This document shows positions 32,575 to 41,414 of a stretch of 64,000 nucleotides of DNA, piece by piece. The notes under the pieces are model-generated. The model did no database searches. It saw only the letters and a list, made by a program, of their open reading frames with translations, and was not told where the DNA came from. Source of the stretch: Bradyrhizobium embrapense. GTDB lineage: Bacteria; Pseudomonadota; Alphaproteobacteria; Rhizobiales; Xanthobacteraceae. Both the position numbers and the translations under genes were made by a program. How positions within the stretch are numbered: the first letter of the stretch is position 1; every line of letters begins with the position of its first letter. The stretch lies in NCBI RefSeq assembly GCF_001189235.2, contig NZ_LFIP02000009.1, positions 224,142 through 288,141 on the forward strand, written 5' to 3'.

Positions 32575-33456
32575 TTAGCCATAGGTCTCCACGATGAAGT
32601 CGATCAGCGCCCGCAGCTTCGGTGTCATCTTGCGGTGCCTCGGCCACAGAATCTGCCGCGCGCGGGCTTGCGTCGTGTAGTTCGGCAGCAGCACCTGGAG
32701 CCGCCCCGCGGCGATATCCTCGGCCAGCAGCTCATCGCGCATCAGCACGATGCCGGCCCCGGCCAGCGCCGCATAGCGGATGCCGAACGCGTTGTTGATG
32801 GTGAGGCGGCTTCCGACATCGACATGCACTTCGCCCTCCGGCCCAAAGAAGCTCCACCTCCGCGCGTCCGACCAGCCGGGATAGCGCAGGCATTCATGGT
32901 GGATCAGATCGCCTGGATGGGACGGCGTGCCGCGCTCGGCGAGATAGCTCGGCGCGGCGCAAACCACGCCGGCGTAAGGCGATAGTGCGCGCGACATCAT
33001 GGTGGAGTCGGTCAGCGTGCCGACCCGGATGGCGGCGTCGAGGCCTTCCTCGAGCAGATCGACCATCTTGTCGCTGAGCACGAGCTCGACCGACACCTCC
33101 GGATACATTCTCATGAAACGAACCAGCGCCGGCGCGAGGCTGTACGAGCCGAAGGCGACCGAGGTCGCGACGCGGAGCTTGCCGCGCGGCGCGCTCAACG
33201 CCTCCTCGACCAGCGCATCGCCGGCCTCGGCCTGTTCGAGCAGATGCTTGCAGTGATCGAGGTAGCTGCGGCCGAGCTCGGTGAGGCCCTGCCGCCGGGT
33301 CGACCGGTTGATCAATTGCGAGCCGAGCCGATCCTCGAGAAAGCGGATATGCTTGCCGATCATGGTCGGCGACATCCGCAACTCCTTGGCCGCCGCGGTG
33401 AAGGAGCCGAGATCGGCGACACGGGCGAACACGGACATGCTGGTCAGTCGATCCAT
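32575..33456 (-). CDS. LysR family transcription regulator
   Basis: A 293-residue regulator with the N-terminal winged helix-turn-helix (MSVFARVADLGSFTAAAKELRMSPTMIGKHIRFLEDRLGSQLINRSTRRQGLT) and the LysR substrate domain. It is of the CrgA/DmlR-like subgroup. It is divergent from the molybdenum hydroxylase genes across a 182-bp spacer, so by the usual LysR rule it probably controls them. The inducer is unknown. Confidence 0.9.
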   Translation of the reverse strand: MDRLTSMSVFARVADLGSFTAAAKELRMSPTMIGKHIRFLEDRLGSQLINRSTRRQGLTELGRSYLDHCKHLLEQAEAGDALVEEALSAPRGKLRVATSVAFGSYSLAPALVRFMRMYPEVSVELVLSDKMVDLLEEGLDAAIRVGTLTDSTMMSRALSPYAGVVCAAPSYLAERGTPSHPGDLIHHECLRYPGWSDARRWSFFGPEGEVHVDVGSRLTINNAFGIRYAALAGAGIVLMRDELLAEDIAAGRLQVLLPNYTTQARARQILWPRHRKMTPKLRALIDFIVETYG

Positions 33457-33638
33457 GATTATAAACCAATTGTCATTTCACTGTGGACCAAAGCGTCGCT
33501 TATAGCCTGTAAGATTTCTATTTATTACCATGAGTGAGTAATCGACGCGATGAGGGTTCGATTGCTTCGAAATACCGCCGAATTCGCCCCGAGGGACGCG
33601 ATCCCGCGCGGGGCTCGAACCAGGACAGGAGTGTCAGG

Positions 33639-34100
33639 ATGCCTTTCCAGATCACGATCAACGGGACCAGTCATTCGGTCGATGCCGACGGCGATACGCC
33701 GCTGCTGTGGGTGTTGCGAGACGTGCTCGGCATGACCGGCACCAAGTTCGGCTGCGGCATGGCGCTGTGCGGCGCCTGCACGGTGCATCTCGACGATAGC
33801 GCGGTGCGCTCCTGCATCACGACGATCGACAGCATCGGCGACTCCAAGATCACGACCATCGAGGCGGTCGGCAAGACGCCGGCGGGCAAGAAGATCCAGG
33901 ACGCCTGGCTCGCGCACGAGGTGCCGCAATGCGGCTACTGCCAGTCCGGGCAGATCATGTCGGCCTCGGCGCTGCTTGCGAGCAAGCCGAAGCCGACCGA
34001 TGCGGACATCGACGACGCGATGTCGGGCAACATCTGCCGCTGCGGCACCTACGTCCGCATTCGCGAAGCCATCAAGCAAGCCGCGCAGTCGGGAGGTTGA
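33639..34100 (+). CDS. Molybdenum hydroxylase small subunit, two [2Fe-2S] clusters (IorA type)
   Basis: A 153-residue ferredoxin-like subunit. The plant-type cluster is bound by FGCGMALCGACTVHLDD plus a Cys at VRSCITT; the second cluster by QCGYCQSGQIM and ICRCGTY. It passes electrons from the Mo site to an acceptor. The closest known type is the alpha subunit of isoquinoline 1-oxidoreductase. ATG at 33639 follows AGGAGTGTC. It is 3 bp from the large-subunit gene, so both are in one operon. Confidence 0.92.
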   Translation: MPFQITINGTSHSVDADGDTPLLWVLRDVLGMTGTKFGCGMALCGACTVHLDDSAVRSCITTIDSIGDSKITTIEAVGKTPAGKKIQDAWLAHEVPQCGYCQSGQIMSASALLASKPKPTDADIDDAMSGNICRCGTYVRIREAIKQAAQSGG

Positions 34101-34103
34101 GCC

Positions 34104-36281
34104 ATGACGCTGTTGGACAATCTGTCTGAGCGCGCCGCCGATCTGTCGCGGCGCAATTTCCTTCGTGCCACTGCCGTGGCGGGCGGTGGTCTGCTGCTGA
34201 GCGTGAGCCTGCCGTTTGCAGGCCGCGAAAGCGAGGCTGTGGCGGCTGGTGACTTCGCGCCGAATGCCTTCATCCGGATCGGCAGCGACGGCAAGGTGGT
34301 GCTGACGATGCCCTATGTCGAGATGGGGCAGGGCACCTACACCTCGATCCCGATGCTGATCGCAGAAGAGCTCGAGATCGGCTTGACGCAGGTCCAGCTC
34401 GAGCACGCGCCGCCGAGCGACAAGCTCTATGCCAATCCGCTGCTCGGGGTGCAGGCCACCGGCAATTCGAACGCGATGCGCGGCGCCTGGCAGCCGATGC
34501 GCAAGGCCGGCGCCACCGCGAAAGCGATGCTGGTCGCCGCCGCGGCGAAGCGCTGGAACGTCGAGCCTGGGACATGCCGCGCCGAGAACGGCGAGGTGCA
34601 TCATGCGGCCTCGGGACGCAAGCTCGGTTACGGCGAGCTGGCGGCTGACGCGGCGCAGATGCGGGTGCCGGAGAATGTGACGCTGAAGAGCCCGGCCGAG
34701 TTCAAGCTGATCGGCACGCCGGCCAAGCGGCTCGATACGCCCTCCAAGATCAACGGCTCGGCGGTCTACGGCATCGACGCACGGCCACCCGGTGTGAAGA
34801 TCGCGACGCTGGCGCAGTCGCCGGTGTTCGGCGGCAAGGTCAAGCGCGTGGACGATACGGCGGCGAAGGCCGTCAACGGCGTCCGCCAGATCGTGAAGCT
34901 CGACGACGCAGTCGCCGTGGTGGCCGATCACATGGGGGCGGCGAAGAAAGGTCTCGCGGCGCTCACGATCGAATGGGACGAGGGGCCTCACGCCAAGCTC
35001 GCCACGTCGGATATCGCGCGCGAGCTCGAAGCCGCCACCACGAAGCCCGGCGCGGTCGCGCAGAATGTCGGCGACGCCGACAAGGCCTTGGCGGCTGCAG
35101 CGACGAAGCTCGAGGCGAGCTATCAGCTGCCGTTCCTCGCCCATGCGACGATGGAGCCGATGAACTGCACCGTGCATGTGCGCGCCGATGGCTGCGAGAT
35201 CTGGGTCGGCAACCAGGCGCTCTCGCGCGTGCAGGCGGTGACTGCGAAGATGCTGGACCTGCCGCCGGAAAAGGTCGTGGTGCACAATCATCTGCTCGGC
35301 GGCGGCTTCGGCCGCAGGCTCGAGGTCGACGGCGTGATCCGCGCCGTGCAGATCGCAAAGCAGGTCGACGCGCCGGTCAAGGTGGTGTGGACCCGCGAGG
35401 AAGACATCCAGCACGACATGTACCGGCCGTACTGGTGCGACCGGATTGCGGTCGGCCTCGATGCATCCGGCAAGCCGGTCGCCTGGAACAACCGCTTCGC
35501 CGGCTCTTCCGTCATCGCGCGATGGGCGCCGCCGTTTTTCCGCAACGGTCTCGACCCCGACACGACGGAAGGCGCGATCGATCTGGTCTACGACATTCCG
35601 AACTTCCACGTCGAATATGTCCGGGTCGAGCCGCCCGGCATTCCGACTTCCTTCTGGCGCAGCGTCGGGCCTTCGCACAACGTGTTCGTCACCGAAAGCA
35701 TGATTGACGAGATGGCGGCGGCCGCCAAGCAGGACCCGGTCGACTATCGCAAGGCGCTGCTCGGCAAGTCGCCGCGCGCCAGGGCGGCGCTCGAGCTCGC
35801 GGCGGCCAAGGCCGGCTGGGGCAGCAAGCTGCCGGCCGGGCGCGGCCGCGGCGTGTCGCTGCAATTCGTGTTCGGCAGCTACCTCGCGCAAATTGCCGAG
35901 GTGGAGGTGGCCAAGGACGGTTCGGTCCGCGTCCACCGCGTCGTCTGCGCGATGGACTGCGGCACCGTGGTCAATCCCGACACGGTGCAGGCGCAGTTGC
36001 AAAGCGGCATCAATTTCGGCGTCACCGCCGCGCTCTATGGCGAGATCACGCTAAAGGACGGCCGCGTCGAGCAGACCAATTTCGACAGCTACCAGATGCT
36101 GCGCATCGATCAGGCGCCAGCCATCGAGGTCCACATCGTACCGAGCACCGAGCCGCCCGGCGGCATGGGCGAGACCGGAACGTCGGGCATCGTGCCCGCG
36201 ATCGGCAACGCGATCTTCGCAGCGACCGGGAAGCGGCTGCGGAAGATGCCGGTCGATCCGGCGGTGTTGAAGCAGGCGTGA
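34104..36281 (+). CDS. Molybdenum hydroxylase large subunit, Tat-exported (IorB type)
   Basis: A 725-residue subunit that binds the molybdopterin cofactor and hydroxylates an aromatic N-heterocycle or aldehyde. A Tat signal is visible (LSRRNFLRATAVAGGGLLLS). The two molybdopterin-binding domains follow, with GGGFGRRLEVDG and the C-terminal GGMGETGTSGIVPAIGNAIF that carries the active-site Glu (GE). No FAD subunit is present, as in IorAB, where a periplasmic cytochrome takes the electrons. Substrate unknown. Probably controlled by the divergent LysR gene. Confidence 0.92.
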   Translation: MTLLDNLSERAADLSRRNFLRATAVAGGGLLLSVSLPFAGRESEAVAAGDFAPNAFIRIGSDGKVVLTMPYVEMGQGTYTSIPMLIAEELEIGLTQVQLEHAPPSDKLYANPLLGVQATGNSNAMRGAWQPMRKAGATAKAMLVAAAAKRWNVEPGTCRAENGEVHHAASGRKLGYGELAADAAQMRVPENVTLKSPAEFKLIGTPAKRLDTPSKINGSAVYGIDARPPGVKIATLAQSPVFGGKVKRVDDTAAKAVNGVRQIVKLDDAVAVVADHMGAAKKGLAALTIEWDEGPHAKLATSDIARELEAATTKPGAVAQNVGDADKALAAAATKLEASYQLPFLAHATMEPMNCTVHVRADGCEIWVGNQALSRVQAVTAKMLDLPPEKVVVHNHLLGGGFGRRLEVDGVIRAVQIAKQVDAPVKVVWTREEDIQHDMYRPYWCDRIAVGLDASGKPVAWNNRFAGSSVIARWAPPFFRNGLDPDTTEGAIDLVYDIPNFHVEYVRVEPPGIPTSFWRSVGPSHNVFVTESMIDEMAAAAKQDPVDYRKALLGKSPRARAALELAAAKAGWGSKLPAGRGRGVSLQFVFGSYLAQIAEVEVAKDGSVRVHRVVCAMDCGTVVNPDTVQAQLQSGINFGVTAALYGEITLKDGRVEQTNFDSYQMLRIDQAPAIEVHIVPSTEPPGGMGETGTSGIVPAIGNAIFAATGKRLRKMPVDPAVLKQA

Positions 36282-36292
36282 CCGATTGCATG

Positions 36293-36310
36293 ATACCCTA
36301 AGGGGGTATA
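36293..36310 (+). promoter_or_regulatory. CsoR-like copper operator
   Basis: ATACCC-TAAG-GGGGTATA at 36293-36310 has the inverted C-tract/G-tract flanked by TA that is typical of CsoR sites. It lies 12 bp after the molybdenum hydroxylase stop and about 80 bp before the first gene of the copper cluster. CsoR represses such genes when copper is low. No csoR gene is in the window. Confidence 0.65.
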
Positions 36311-36390
36311 TAGCTGCTCCCGGTTCGCAGCAGGCTGATTTGCGGTTAGCATGCTGCTTGGGTGCGATCGGAGCGATCGGGCGGGTGTTA

Positions 36391-36837
36391 GTGCGACTGA
36401 GCAGGTCAGGGCGGGTGCGGGCGGGATGTGCCATTATCCTGGCCTATCTGTTCTGCGTGCTCGCGCCGTCCATCGCGCTTGCGTTCGGAGCGCCGTTTCC
36501 GTGCCTGACCGATCGGGTCCAGCCGGCCGTCGCGGTGCATGTGCATGATGCCTCGATGGCGCACGCCGATGGCGCCGCGCACGTTCATGCCGGCCACGAT
36601 CATGCCGGCATGCATATGCATCACGCGGCCGATGGCGCCGAACCGCCGGTCAAGCACAGCCACGATGGCAAGAGCGCCCCGGGACCGTGCTGCGCGATGA
36701 TGTGCGTGTCGGCGCTGCCGGCCGTTCTTCCGCTCGTCGCCGGTCCGTTGCATCCGATCGCGACCCGTCTCACTGAAGCCTTCCAGAGCCTGCACGGCGA
36801 GGCGCCCGCGCGACTCTATCGTCCCCCCATCGCCTGA
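36391..36837 (+). CDS. His-rich membrane/periplasmic protein at the head of the copper cluster
   Basis: About 148 residues. One N-terminal hydrophobic helix (AGCAIILAYLFCVLAPSIALAFG), then a His-rich part (HVHDASMAHADGAAHVHAGHD with HAGMHMHH), and a C-terminal hydrophobic segment with CCAMMCVSALPAVLPL. The His/Met/Cys content suits copper binding in the periplasm or membrane. It resembles DUF2946-like proteins but the match is weak. GTG at 36391 is the likely start since an earlier TTG would fall in the CsoR-like site. First gene of the presumed operon. Confidence 0.6.
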   Translation: MRLSRSGRVRAGCAIILAYLFCVLAPSIALAFGAPFPCLTDRVQPAVAVHVHDASMAHADGAAHVHAGHDHAGMHMHHAADGAEPPVKHSHDGKSAPGPCCAMMCVSALPAVLPLVAGPLHPIATRLTEAFQSLHGEAPARLYRPPIA

Positions 36838-36914
36838 TCCGCAGCTGACATCGTGGCTGCGCCGCGCGCGTGCGTGCGCATGCCTGTCATTCATCTGAAG
36901 ATCGGGACAGACCC

Positions 36915-37232
36915 ATGTATTCGCATTTCGGCGCGAGGCTCGCCGCCGTGGCCACACCGCGTGGCAACCGGCTTGGCCGGCGCGCGCCGTTCACATTCGT
37001 GTCGCGGATCGCGGCTGCCATCGTCGCGGCCGCACCGCTCGCCGGCTGCATGGCCGACGGCCGGCCAGTCGCCAGCGCAGCCGATCCGGCCAACCCGTCG
37101 GCGCACACGGCCAGCGTCGGCTACCGCTCGACGATCGCGCCCTACAGCAGCCTGCGGCCGGCGACGCCGCTGCCCTGGCGCGAGCGCAACGATGGCGTGA
37201 CGCCGCCGGCGAAATCGAAGTCGGATCGGTAG
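36915..37232 (+). CDS. Small lipoprotein-like exported protein in the copper cluster
   Basis: A 105-residue protein with a basic N-terminus, a hydrophobic stretch ending in APLAGC (residues 43-48, a lipobox-like site) and a Pro/Ser/Thr-rich tail with no obvious fold. I do not recognise a family. It sits between the His-rich protein and the TolC gene (9 bp upstream of the latter) in the same direction, so it is likely part of the copper response. ATG at 36915 is used. Confidence 0.6.
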   Translation: MYSHFGARLAAVATPRGNRLGRRAPFTFVSRIAAAIVAAAPLAGCMADGRPVASAADPANPSAHTASVGYRSTIAPYSSLRPATPLPWRERNDGVTPPAKSKSDR

Positions 37233-37241
37233 GAGGGCGCC

Positions 37242-38663
37242 ATGCGATATCTGGCCATTGCGCCGATCCTGCTGCTGACATCCGCGCTCGCGGGATGCGC
37301 CTCGTTCTCGCCCGACAGCGGCATGGGAGTTGTCTCCGACGTGACGGAGAAGGCGATCGGCAAGGACGTTGCCTTCGTTCGCACCCAGGACGAGGCCGCG
37401 ACTGTCGACGCCGCGGTGAAGCGGCTGCTCGCCCGCAATCTGACGGCGGATGCTGCCGTCCAGCTCGCTCTGCTGAACAACAAAGGCTTGCAGGCCGCCT
37501 ATAACGAGCTCGCGCTGGCGGAGACGGATCTGGTCGCCGACAGCCTGCCGCCGAATCCGACCTTCTCGGCCTCCCGCATCACCGGAGGCGGCGCCAGCGA
37601 GGTCGAGCGGCAGGTGGTCGGCGACATCCTGGCGCTGGCGACCCTGCCGGCGCGCTCCGAGATCGCGCGCGAGCGCTTTCGTCAGGCGCAGCTCAAGGCC
37701 GCGCTCGCTACTTTGCGGCTCGCCGCCGAGGTGCGGCGCAGTCATATCGCGGCAGTGGCCGCGAACGAAACGGTCGCGCTGCTGACGGATGCGAAGGCGA
37801 CCGCCGAATCGACGGCGCAGCTTGCCAAAAAACTCGGCGAGACCGGCGGCATGAACAAGCTCGACCAAGCCCGCGAGCAGGTGTTCTATGCCGAGATCAC
37901 CGCCGATCTTGCCAGCGCGCGGCAGAACGCGGCGAGCTCGCGCGAGCGGCTGGCGCGTCTCTTGGGATTGTGGGACGGCGATCTCGGCTTCCGGATTCCG
38001 AACCAGCTCCCGGCGCTGCCGAAGCGGCCGCTGGACCAGCCGTCGATCGAGGTCGCGGCGGTCGGCCACCGTGTCGACCTGCAAATCGCACGGATGGAGA
38101 TTGTCGCACTCGCCAAGGCGCTCGATCTCACCGATGAGACGCGCTTCGTCACGCTGCTCGACGTCGCCGGCATTGACAGGCGGACGCGCGATCCCGAAGG
38201 CCCGCCGTTCAGGGAGCGCGGCTTCGACGTCCAGTTCCAGATCCCGATCTTCGACGGCGGCGAGGTGCGGGTGCGGCAGGCGGCGGAGACCTACCGGCAG
38301 GCGATGAACCGTCTGACCGAGAAGGCGATCAACGTCCGCTCCGAGGCGCGCGACGCTTACCGCGTCTATCGCTCGGCTTACGACATCGCGAGCCACTACC
38401 AGCGCGAGGTGCTGCCGCTGCGGCAGATCATCACCGAGGAGATGCAGCTGCGCTTCTCCAGCATGCAGGTCGACGTGTTCGCGCTGTTGACCGAGGCGCG
38501 GCAGCGGCTCGCCTCGCTGCGCGCGGCGATCGACGCCAAACGCGACTTCTGGCTGGCGCAATCCGACCTGCAGACCGCGATCAATGGCGGCGGCCCGGCG
38601 GGCGGGCCATCGACACCATCTTCCGTCGCCTCGGCCGCACCCGCGGCAGGCGGCGATCATTGA
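37242..38663 (+). CDS. TolC-family outer-membrane lipoprotein (CusC-like)
   Basis: A 473-residue efflux channel protein. The lipobox is SALAGC at residues 13-18. Long alpha-helical parts (LALLNNKGLQAAYNELALAE; AAETYRQAMNRLTEKAINVR) match the outer membrane efflux family. It would form the outer channel of a metal exporter, but the RND pump and adaptor genes (CusA/CusB) are not here. It may be used with a pump elsewhere. The stop (38663) lies 15 bp from the oxidase start. Confidence 0.85.
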   Translation: MRYLAIAPILLLTSALAGCASFSPDSGMGVVSDVTEKAIGKDVAFVRTQDEAATVDAAVKRLLARNLTADAAVQLALLNNKGLQAAYNELALAETDLVADSLPPNPTFSASRITGGGASEVERQVVGDILALATLPARSEIARERFRQAQLKAALATLRLAAEVRRSHIAAVAANETVALLTDAKATAESTAQLAKKLGETGGMNKLDQAREQVFYAEITADLASARQNAASSRERLARLLGLWDGDLGFRIPNQLPALPKRPLDQPSIEVAAVGHRVDLQIARMEIVALAKALDLTDETRFVTLLDVAGIDRRTRDPEGPPFRERGFDVQFQIPIFDGGEVRVRQAAETYRQAMNRLTEKAINVRSEARDAYRVYRSAYDIASHYQREVLPLRQIITEEMQLRFSSMQVDVFALLTEARQRLASLRAAIDAKRDFWLAQSDLQTAINGGGPAGGPSTPSSVASAAPAAGGDH

Positions 38664-38677
38664 ATGGAGCCAATACA

Positions 38678-40012
38678 ATGTTCTCACGACGTGGATTTCT
38701 CGGCACCGCGGCGCTGGTGACAGCAAGCGCGGTCAGTGGACGCGCGCAGGCCGCCGCCATTCCGGAAGCGCCGACCATGGACAAAGCGGTGATGCAGCCG
38801 CCGCTGCATCCGACCAGCGGGCCCGACTACCGGCCCGTGGTGACGCTCAACGGCTGGTCGCTGCCGTGGCGGATGAACGGCGACTGGAAGGAATTCCATC
38901 TCGTCGCCGAGCCGGTGGTGCGCGAATTCGCCGACGGCATGAAGGCCAATCTGTGGGGCTATAACGGCCAGGCGCCGGGCCCGACCATCGAAGCGGTCGA
39001 GGGCGACAAGGTCCGCATCTTCGTCACCAACAAGCTGCCTGAACATACCACGGTGCACTGGCACGGCATGATCGTGCCTGCTGGCATGGACGGCGTCGGT
39101 GGCCTCAACCAGCCGCACATCAAACCGGGCAAGACCTTCGTCTACGAGTTCGTGCTGAAGAACAGCGGGACCTTCATGTACCACCCGCATTCCGACGAGA
39201 TGGTGCAGATGGCGATGGGCATGATGGGCATGTTCATCGTGCATCCGTGCGACCCGGCGTTTCGTCCGGTCGACCGCGACTTCGTCTTCATCATGAGCAG
39301 CTACCTGATCGATCCCGGCACCTATCTGCCGAAAGTCAACGAGATGACCGATTTCAACATGTGGACCTGGAACAGCCGGGTCTATCCCGGCATCGATCCG
39401 ATGCCGATCCGGCTCGGCGACAGGATCCGCGTGCGGATCGGCAACCTGACCATGACCAACCATCCGATCCATGTGCACGGGCACAATTTCGCGGTGACCT
39501 GTACCGACGGCGGCTGGGTGCCTGAGAGCGCGCAATATCCGGAGACCACCACCGACGTGCCGGTCGGCGCCGTCAGGGCGTTCGACATGCTCGCCGACAA
39601 TCCGGGCGACTGGGGGTTTCACTGCCACAAGTCGCACCACACAATGAACGCGATGGGACATGACGTGCGCAATTTCATCGGCGTGTCGCGAAAGGATCTG
39701 GCGAAGGCCGTCGGCAAGCTCGCGCCCGACGCCATGGTGATGGGATCGACCGGGATGGCGATGGGCAACATGGAGATGCCCGCGCCCGACAACACGCTGC
39801 CGATGATGACGGGTACAGGACAATTCGGCCCGATCGAGATGGGCGGCATGTTCACGGTGATGAAGATCCGCGAGGGGCTCGGCCGCGACGATTACGCAGA
39901 TCCCGGTCCCTACGACTATCCGCCGGGCACGGTTGCCTATGAGGTCGACACGCCGGCGGCCGAGCCCGCGCGTCAGCCGCGGCTGGCGAGCGAAAGACCA
40001 AGCCATCGATGA
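38678..40012 (+). CDS. Multicopper oxidase, Tat-exported (CopA/CumA-like)
   Basis: A 444-residue periplasmic oxidase. Signal FSRRGFLGTAALVTASAVSG is Tat type. All four copper-binding motifs are present: TVHWHGM, MYHPHSDEM, HPIHVHGH and HCHKSHHTMNAM (type 1 and trinuclear sites). It likely oxidises Cu(I) to the less toxic Cu(II). A Met-rich tail (MVMGSTGMAMGNMEM) follows, as in copper-resistance oxidases. ATG at 38678 has GGAG eight bases upstream. Confidence 0.93.
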   Translation: MFSRRGFLGTAALVTASAVSGRAQAAAIPEAPTMDKAVMQPPLHPTSGPDYRPVVTLNGWSLPWRMNGDWKEFHLVAEPVVREFADGMKANLWGYNGQAPGPTIEAVEGDKVRIFVTNKLPEHTTVHWHGMIVPAGMDGVGGLNQPHIKPGKTFVYEFVLKNSGTFMYHPHSDEMVQMAMGMMGMFIVHPCDPAFRPVDRDFVFIMSSYLIDPGTYLPKVNEMTDFNMWTWNSRVYPGIDPMPIRLGDRIRVRIGNLTMTNHPIHVHGHNFAVTCTDGGWVPESAQYPETTTDVPVGAVRAFDMLADNPGDWGFHCHKSHHTMNAMGHDVRNFIGVSRKDLAKAVGKLAPDAMVMGSTGMAMGNMEMPAPDNTLPMMTGTGQFGPIEMGGMFTVMKIREGLGRDDYADPGPYDYPPGTVAYEVDTPAAEPARQPRLASERPSHR

Positions 40013-40085
40013 AGGGAATGAAGATGTAGCGGATCGACGCGCCATCCCACGACAAGCACGCATCAATCACAGAATGGAGAATCCA

Positions 40086-40547
40086 ATGAAACACCTCACC
40101 AGCATCGGCGTCGCGCTGATTGCGCTGTCAATCGCAGCAGTACCGTCGCGCGGCCACGAAAAACACGATCACCAATCCTATTCGGCTGGCGAGCCCGGAG
40201 ATCCGAGCAAGCCGTCGCGCACGGTCGAGGTCGAGATGAAGGAGATGGAGTTCACGCCGTTCCGCATCGAGGTCAAGCGCGGCGAGCAGATCCGTTTCGT
40301 GATCAAGAATGCCGGCACCGAGGATCACGAGTTCCTGCTCGCGACCACCGAGGAGAATCTGAGGCATGCCGAAGTGATGAAGAAGCATCCGCATATGGAG
40401 CATGACGATCCGAACGGCGTCCGCCTCGCGCCGAAGAAGACCGCGGAGATCGTCTGGAAGTTCACCAAGGCCGGGACGTTCGAATATTCCTGCCTGATCC
40501 CCGATCACCGCGACTACGGGATGACCGGCCGCGTCATCGTGAAATGA
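40086..40547 (+). CDS. Cupredoxin-like copper-binding protein
   Basis: A 153-residue periplasmic protein. Signal peptide (residues 1-23), then a His-rich linker (HEKHDHQSY), then a cupredoxin beta barrel. The type 1 copper ligands would be His in GTEDHEFLL and Cys, His, Met in SCLIPDHRDYGM. It may hand copper to or take electrons from the oxidase upstream. ATG at 40086 follows TGGAGA. Same strand as the other copper genes. Confidence 0.9.
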   Translation: MKHLTSIGVALIALSIAAVPSRGHEKHDHQSYSAGEPGDPSKPSRTVEVEMKEMEFTPFRIEVKRGEQIRFVIKNAGTEDHEFLLATTEENLRHAEVMKKHPHMEHDDPNGVRLAPKKTAEIVWKFTKAGTFEYSCLIPDHRDYGMTGRVIVK

Positions 40548-40576
40548 AAATGGCAACAAAAGAAGGGATGACGACG

Positions 40577-40885
40577 ATGAACAGGATGATCCGGATTGCA
40601 GCTGCAGCTACGCTGGCGCTGAGTCTTAGTGGGCCTTGGGGCGCCGCTTTCGCGCAGGCCGCGTTCATCAACGGCGAGGTCAAGAAGATCGACGAGGGCG
40701 CAGGCAAGATCACGCTCAAGCACGGCCCGGCCAAGAGCCTCGGCATGGACGAGCCGATGACGATGGTCTACCGCGTCAAGGATCCCACGCTGCTCAAGCA
40801 GGTCAAGGTCGGCGACAAGGTCAGGTTCGAAGCCCAGGAGGGCGACGGCGGCTTCACCGTCACCGCGATCCAGAAGGCGAAGTGA
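40577..40885 (+). CDS. CusF-like periplasmic copper-binding protein
   Basis: A 102-residue protein: signal peptide (residues 1-24, ending AFAQA) then the small CusF-type beta barrel (INGEVKKIDEGAGKITLKHGP...MDEPMTMVYRV...VKVGDKVRFEAQ). The Cu(I) ligands His (KHG) and the two Met in PMTM are in place; the Trp that caps the site in E. coli CusF is not. ATG at 40577 is preferred with GAAGGG nine bases upstream. It carries copper to an exporter. Confidence 0.88.
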   Translation: MNRMIRIAAAATLALSLSGPWGAAFAQAAFINGEVKKIDEGAGKITLKHGPAKSLGMDEPMTMVYRVKDPTLLKQVKVGDKVRFEAQEGDGGFTVTAIQKAK

Positions 40886-41003
40886 GGCGGCGGCTGTACC
40901 GCTGCTCCGCGCAGGATGGGCTGGCGGCTGAAATGGAGCCGGCAGCCGGCAAACCGCGGGCAGCGGAATTCGCCTCGTATTTACCTTAAATGATGGTGCG
41001 GGG

Positions 41004-41028
41004 GGAACGTCCGTGGCAGCGGCGCGTT
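41004..41028 (+). promoter_or_regulatory. EcfG-type general stress promoter
   Basis: GGAAC at 41004-41008, sixteen bases, then CGTT at 41025-41028 match the promoter of the alphaproteobacterial stress sigma factor EcfG. The next start codon is 34 bp downstream. Transcription would begin near 41035, so the small secreted protein gene at 41062 has its own stress promoter. Confidence 0.65.
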
Positions 41029-41061
41029 GCTGTGCATCATTCGGATGCAGAAGGCCCCTCC

Positions 41062-41322
41062 ATGACAGTCAACGCGGCAATACTGATGGCGGCACTGGTG
41101 CTGTCGGGAACAGTGTTGGCGCAGAGCTCGGGTCCTTCGGCCGGTCCGGCAGGGGCCGGGCAGGCGGCCAACGTCACCACCACCGGCCAGGCGATCAACC
41201 CCGGCAAGTCGGCCGGTGACGGCGACCCGCCGACCGCGAAGTCAGCGAAGCCGGCCGACAGCGGCACGGTCGGCGCAAGCCGTCCGCATAAGCCTGACCG
41301 GCGCCTCGAGCACTACCCATAG
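41062..41322 (+). CDS. Small secreted protein of unknown function
   Basis: An 86-residue protein. Signal peptide residues 1-20 (ILMAALVLSGTVLAQ) and a mature part rich in Gly, Ala, Pro and Ser, with a basic end (RPHKPDRRLEHYP). No family is recognised. ATG at 41062 follows GAAGG. It is preceded by an EcfG-type promoter, so it is likely part of the general stress response rather than only the copper cluster. Confidence 0.6.
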   Translation: MTVNAAILMAALVLSGTVLAQSSGPSAGPAGAGQAANVTTTGQAINPGKSAGDGDPPTAKSAKPADSGTVGASRPHKPDRRLEHYP

Positions 41323-41414
41323 CTGCGCTCCACCCATCGAGCGGCGAGGGGACAGCAAAAAGCCGGCGCAGTCGTTGTGGCTGCGCCGGCTCGATGTTTG
41401 AACGCTTGCCTTGC

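Noticed and set aside
33525..36002. 825-residue open frame on the minus strand
   Set aside because: It lies antisense to the molybdenum hydroxylase operon, whose Cys and cofactor motifs are unmistakable.
36282..41400. csoR, cusA or cusB gene in the copper cluster
   Set aside because: No frame with the CsoR Cys-His-Cys pattern or an RND pump is present.
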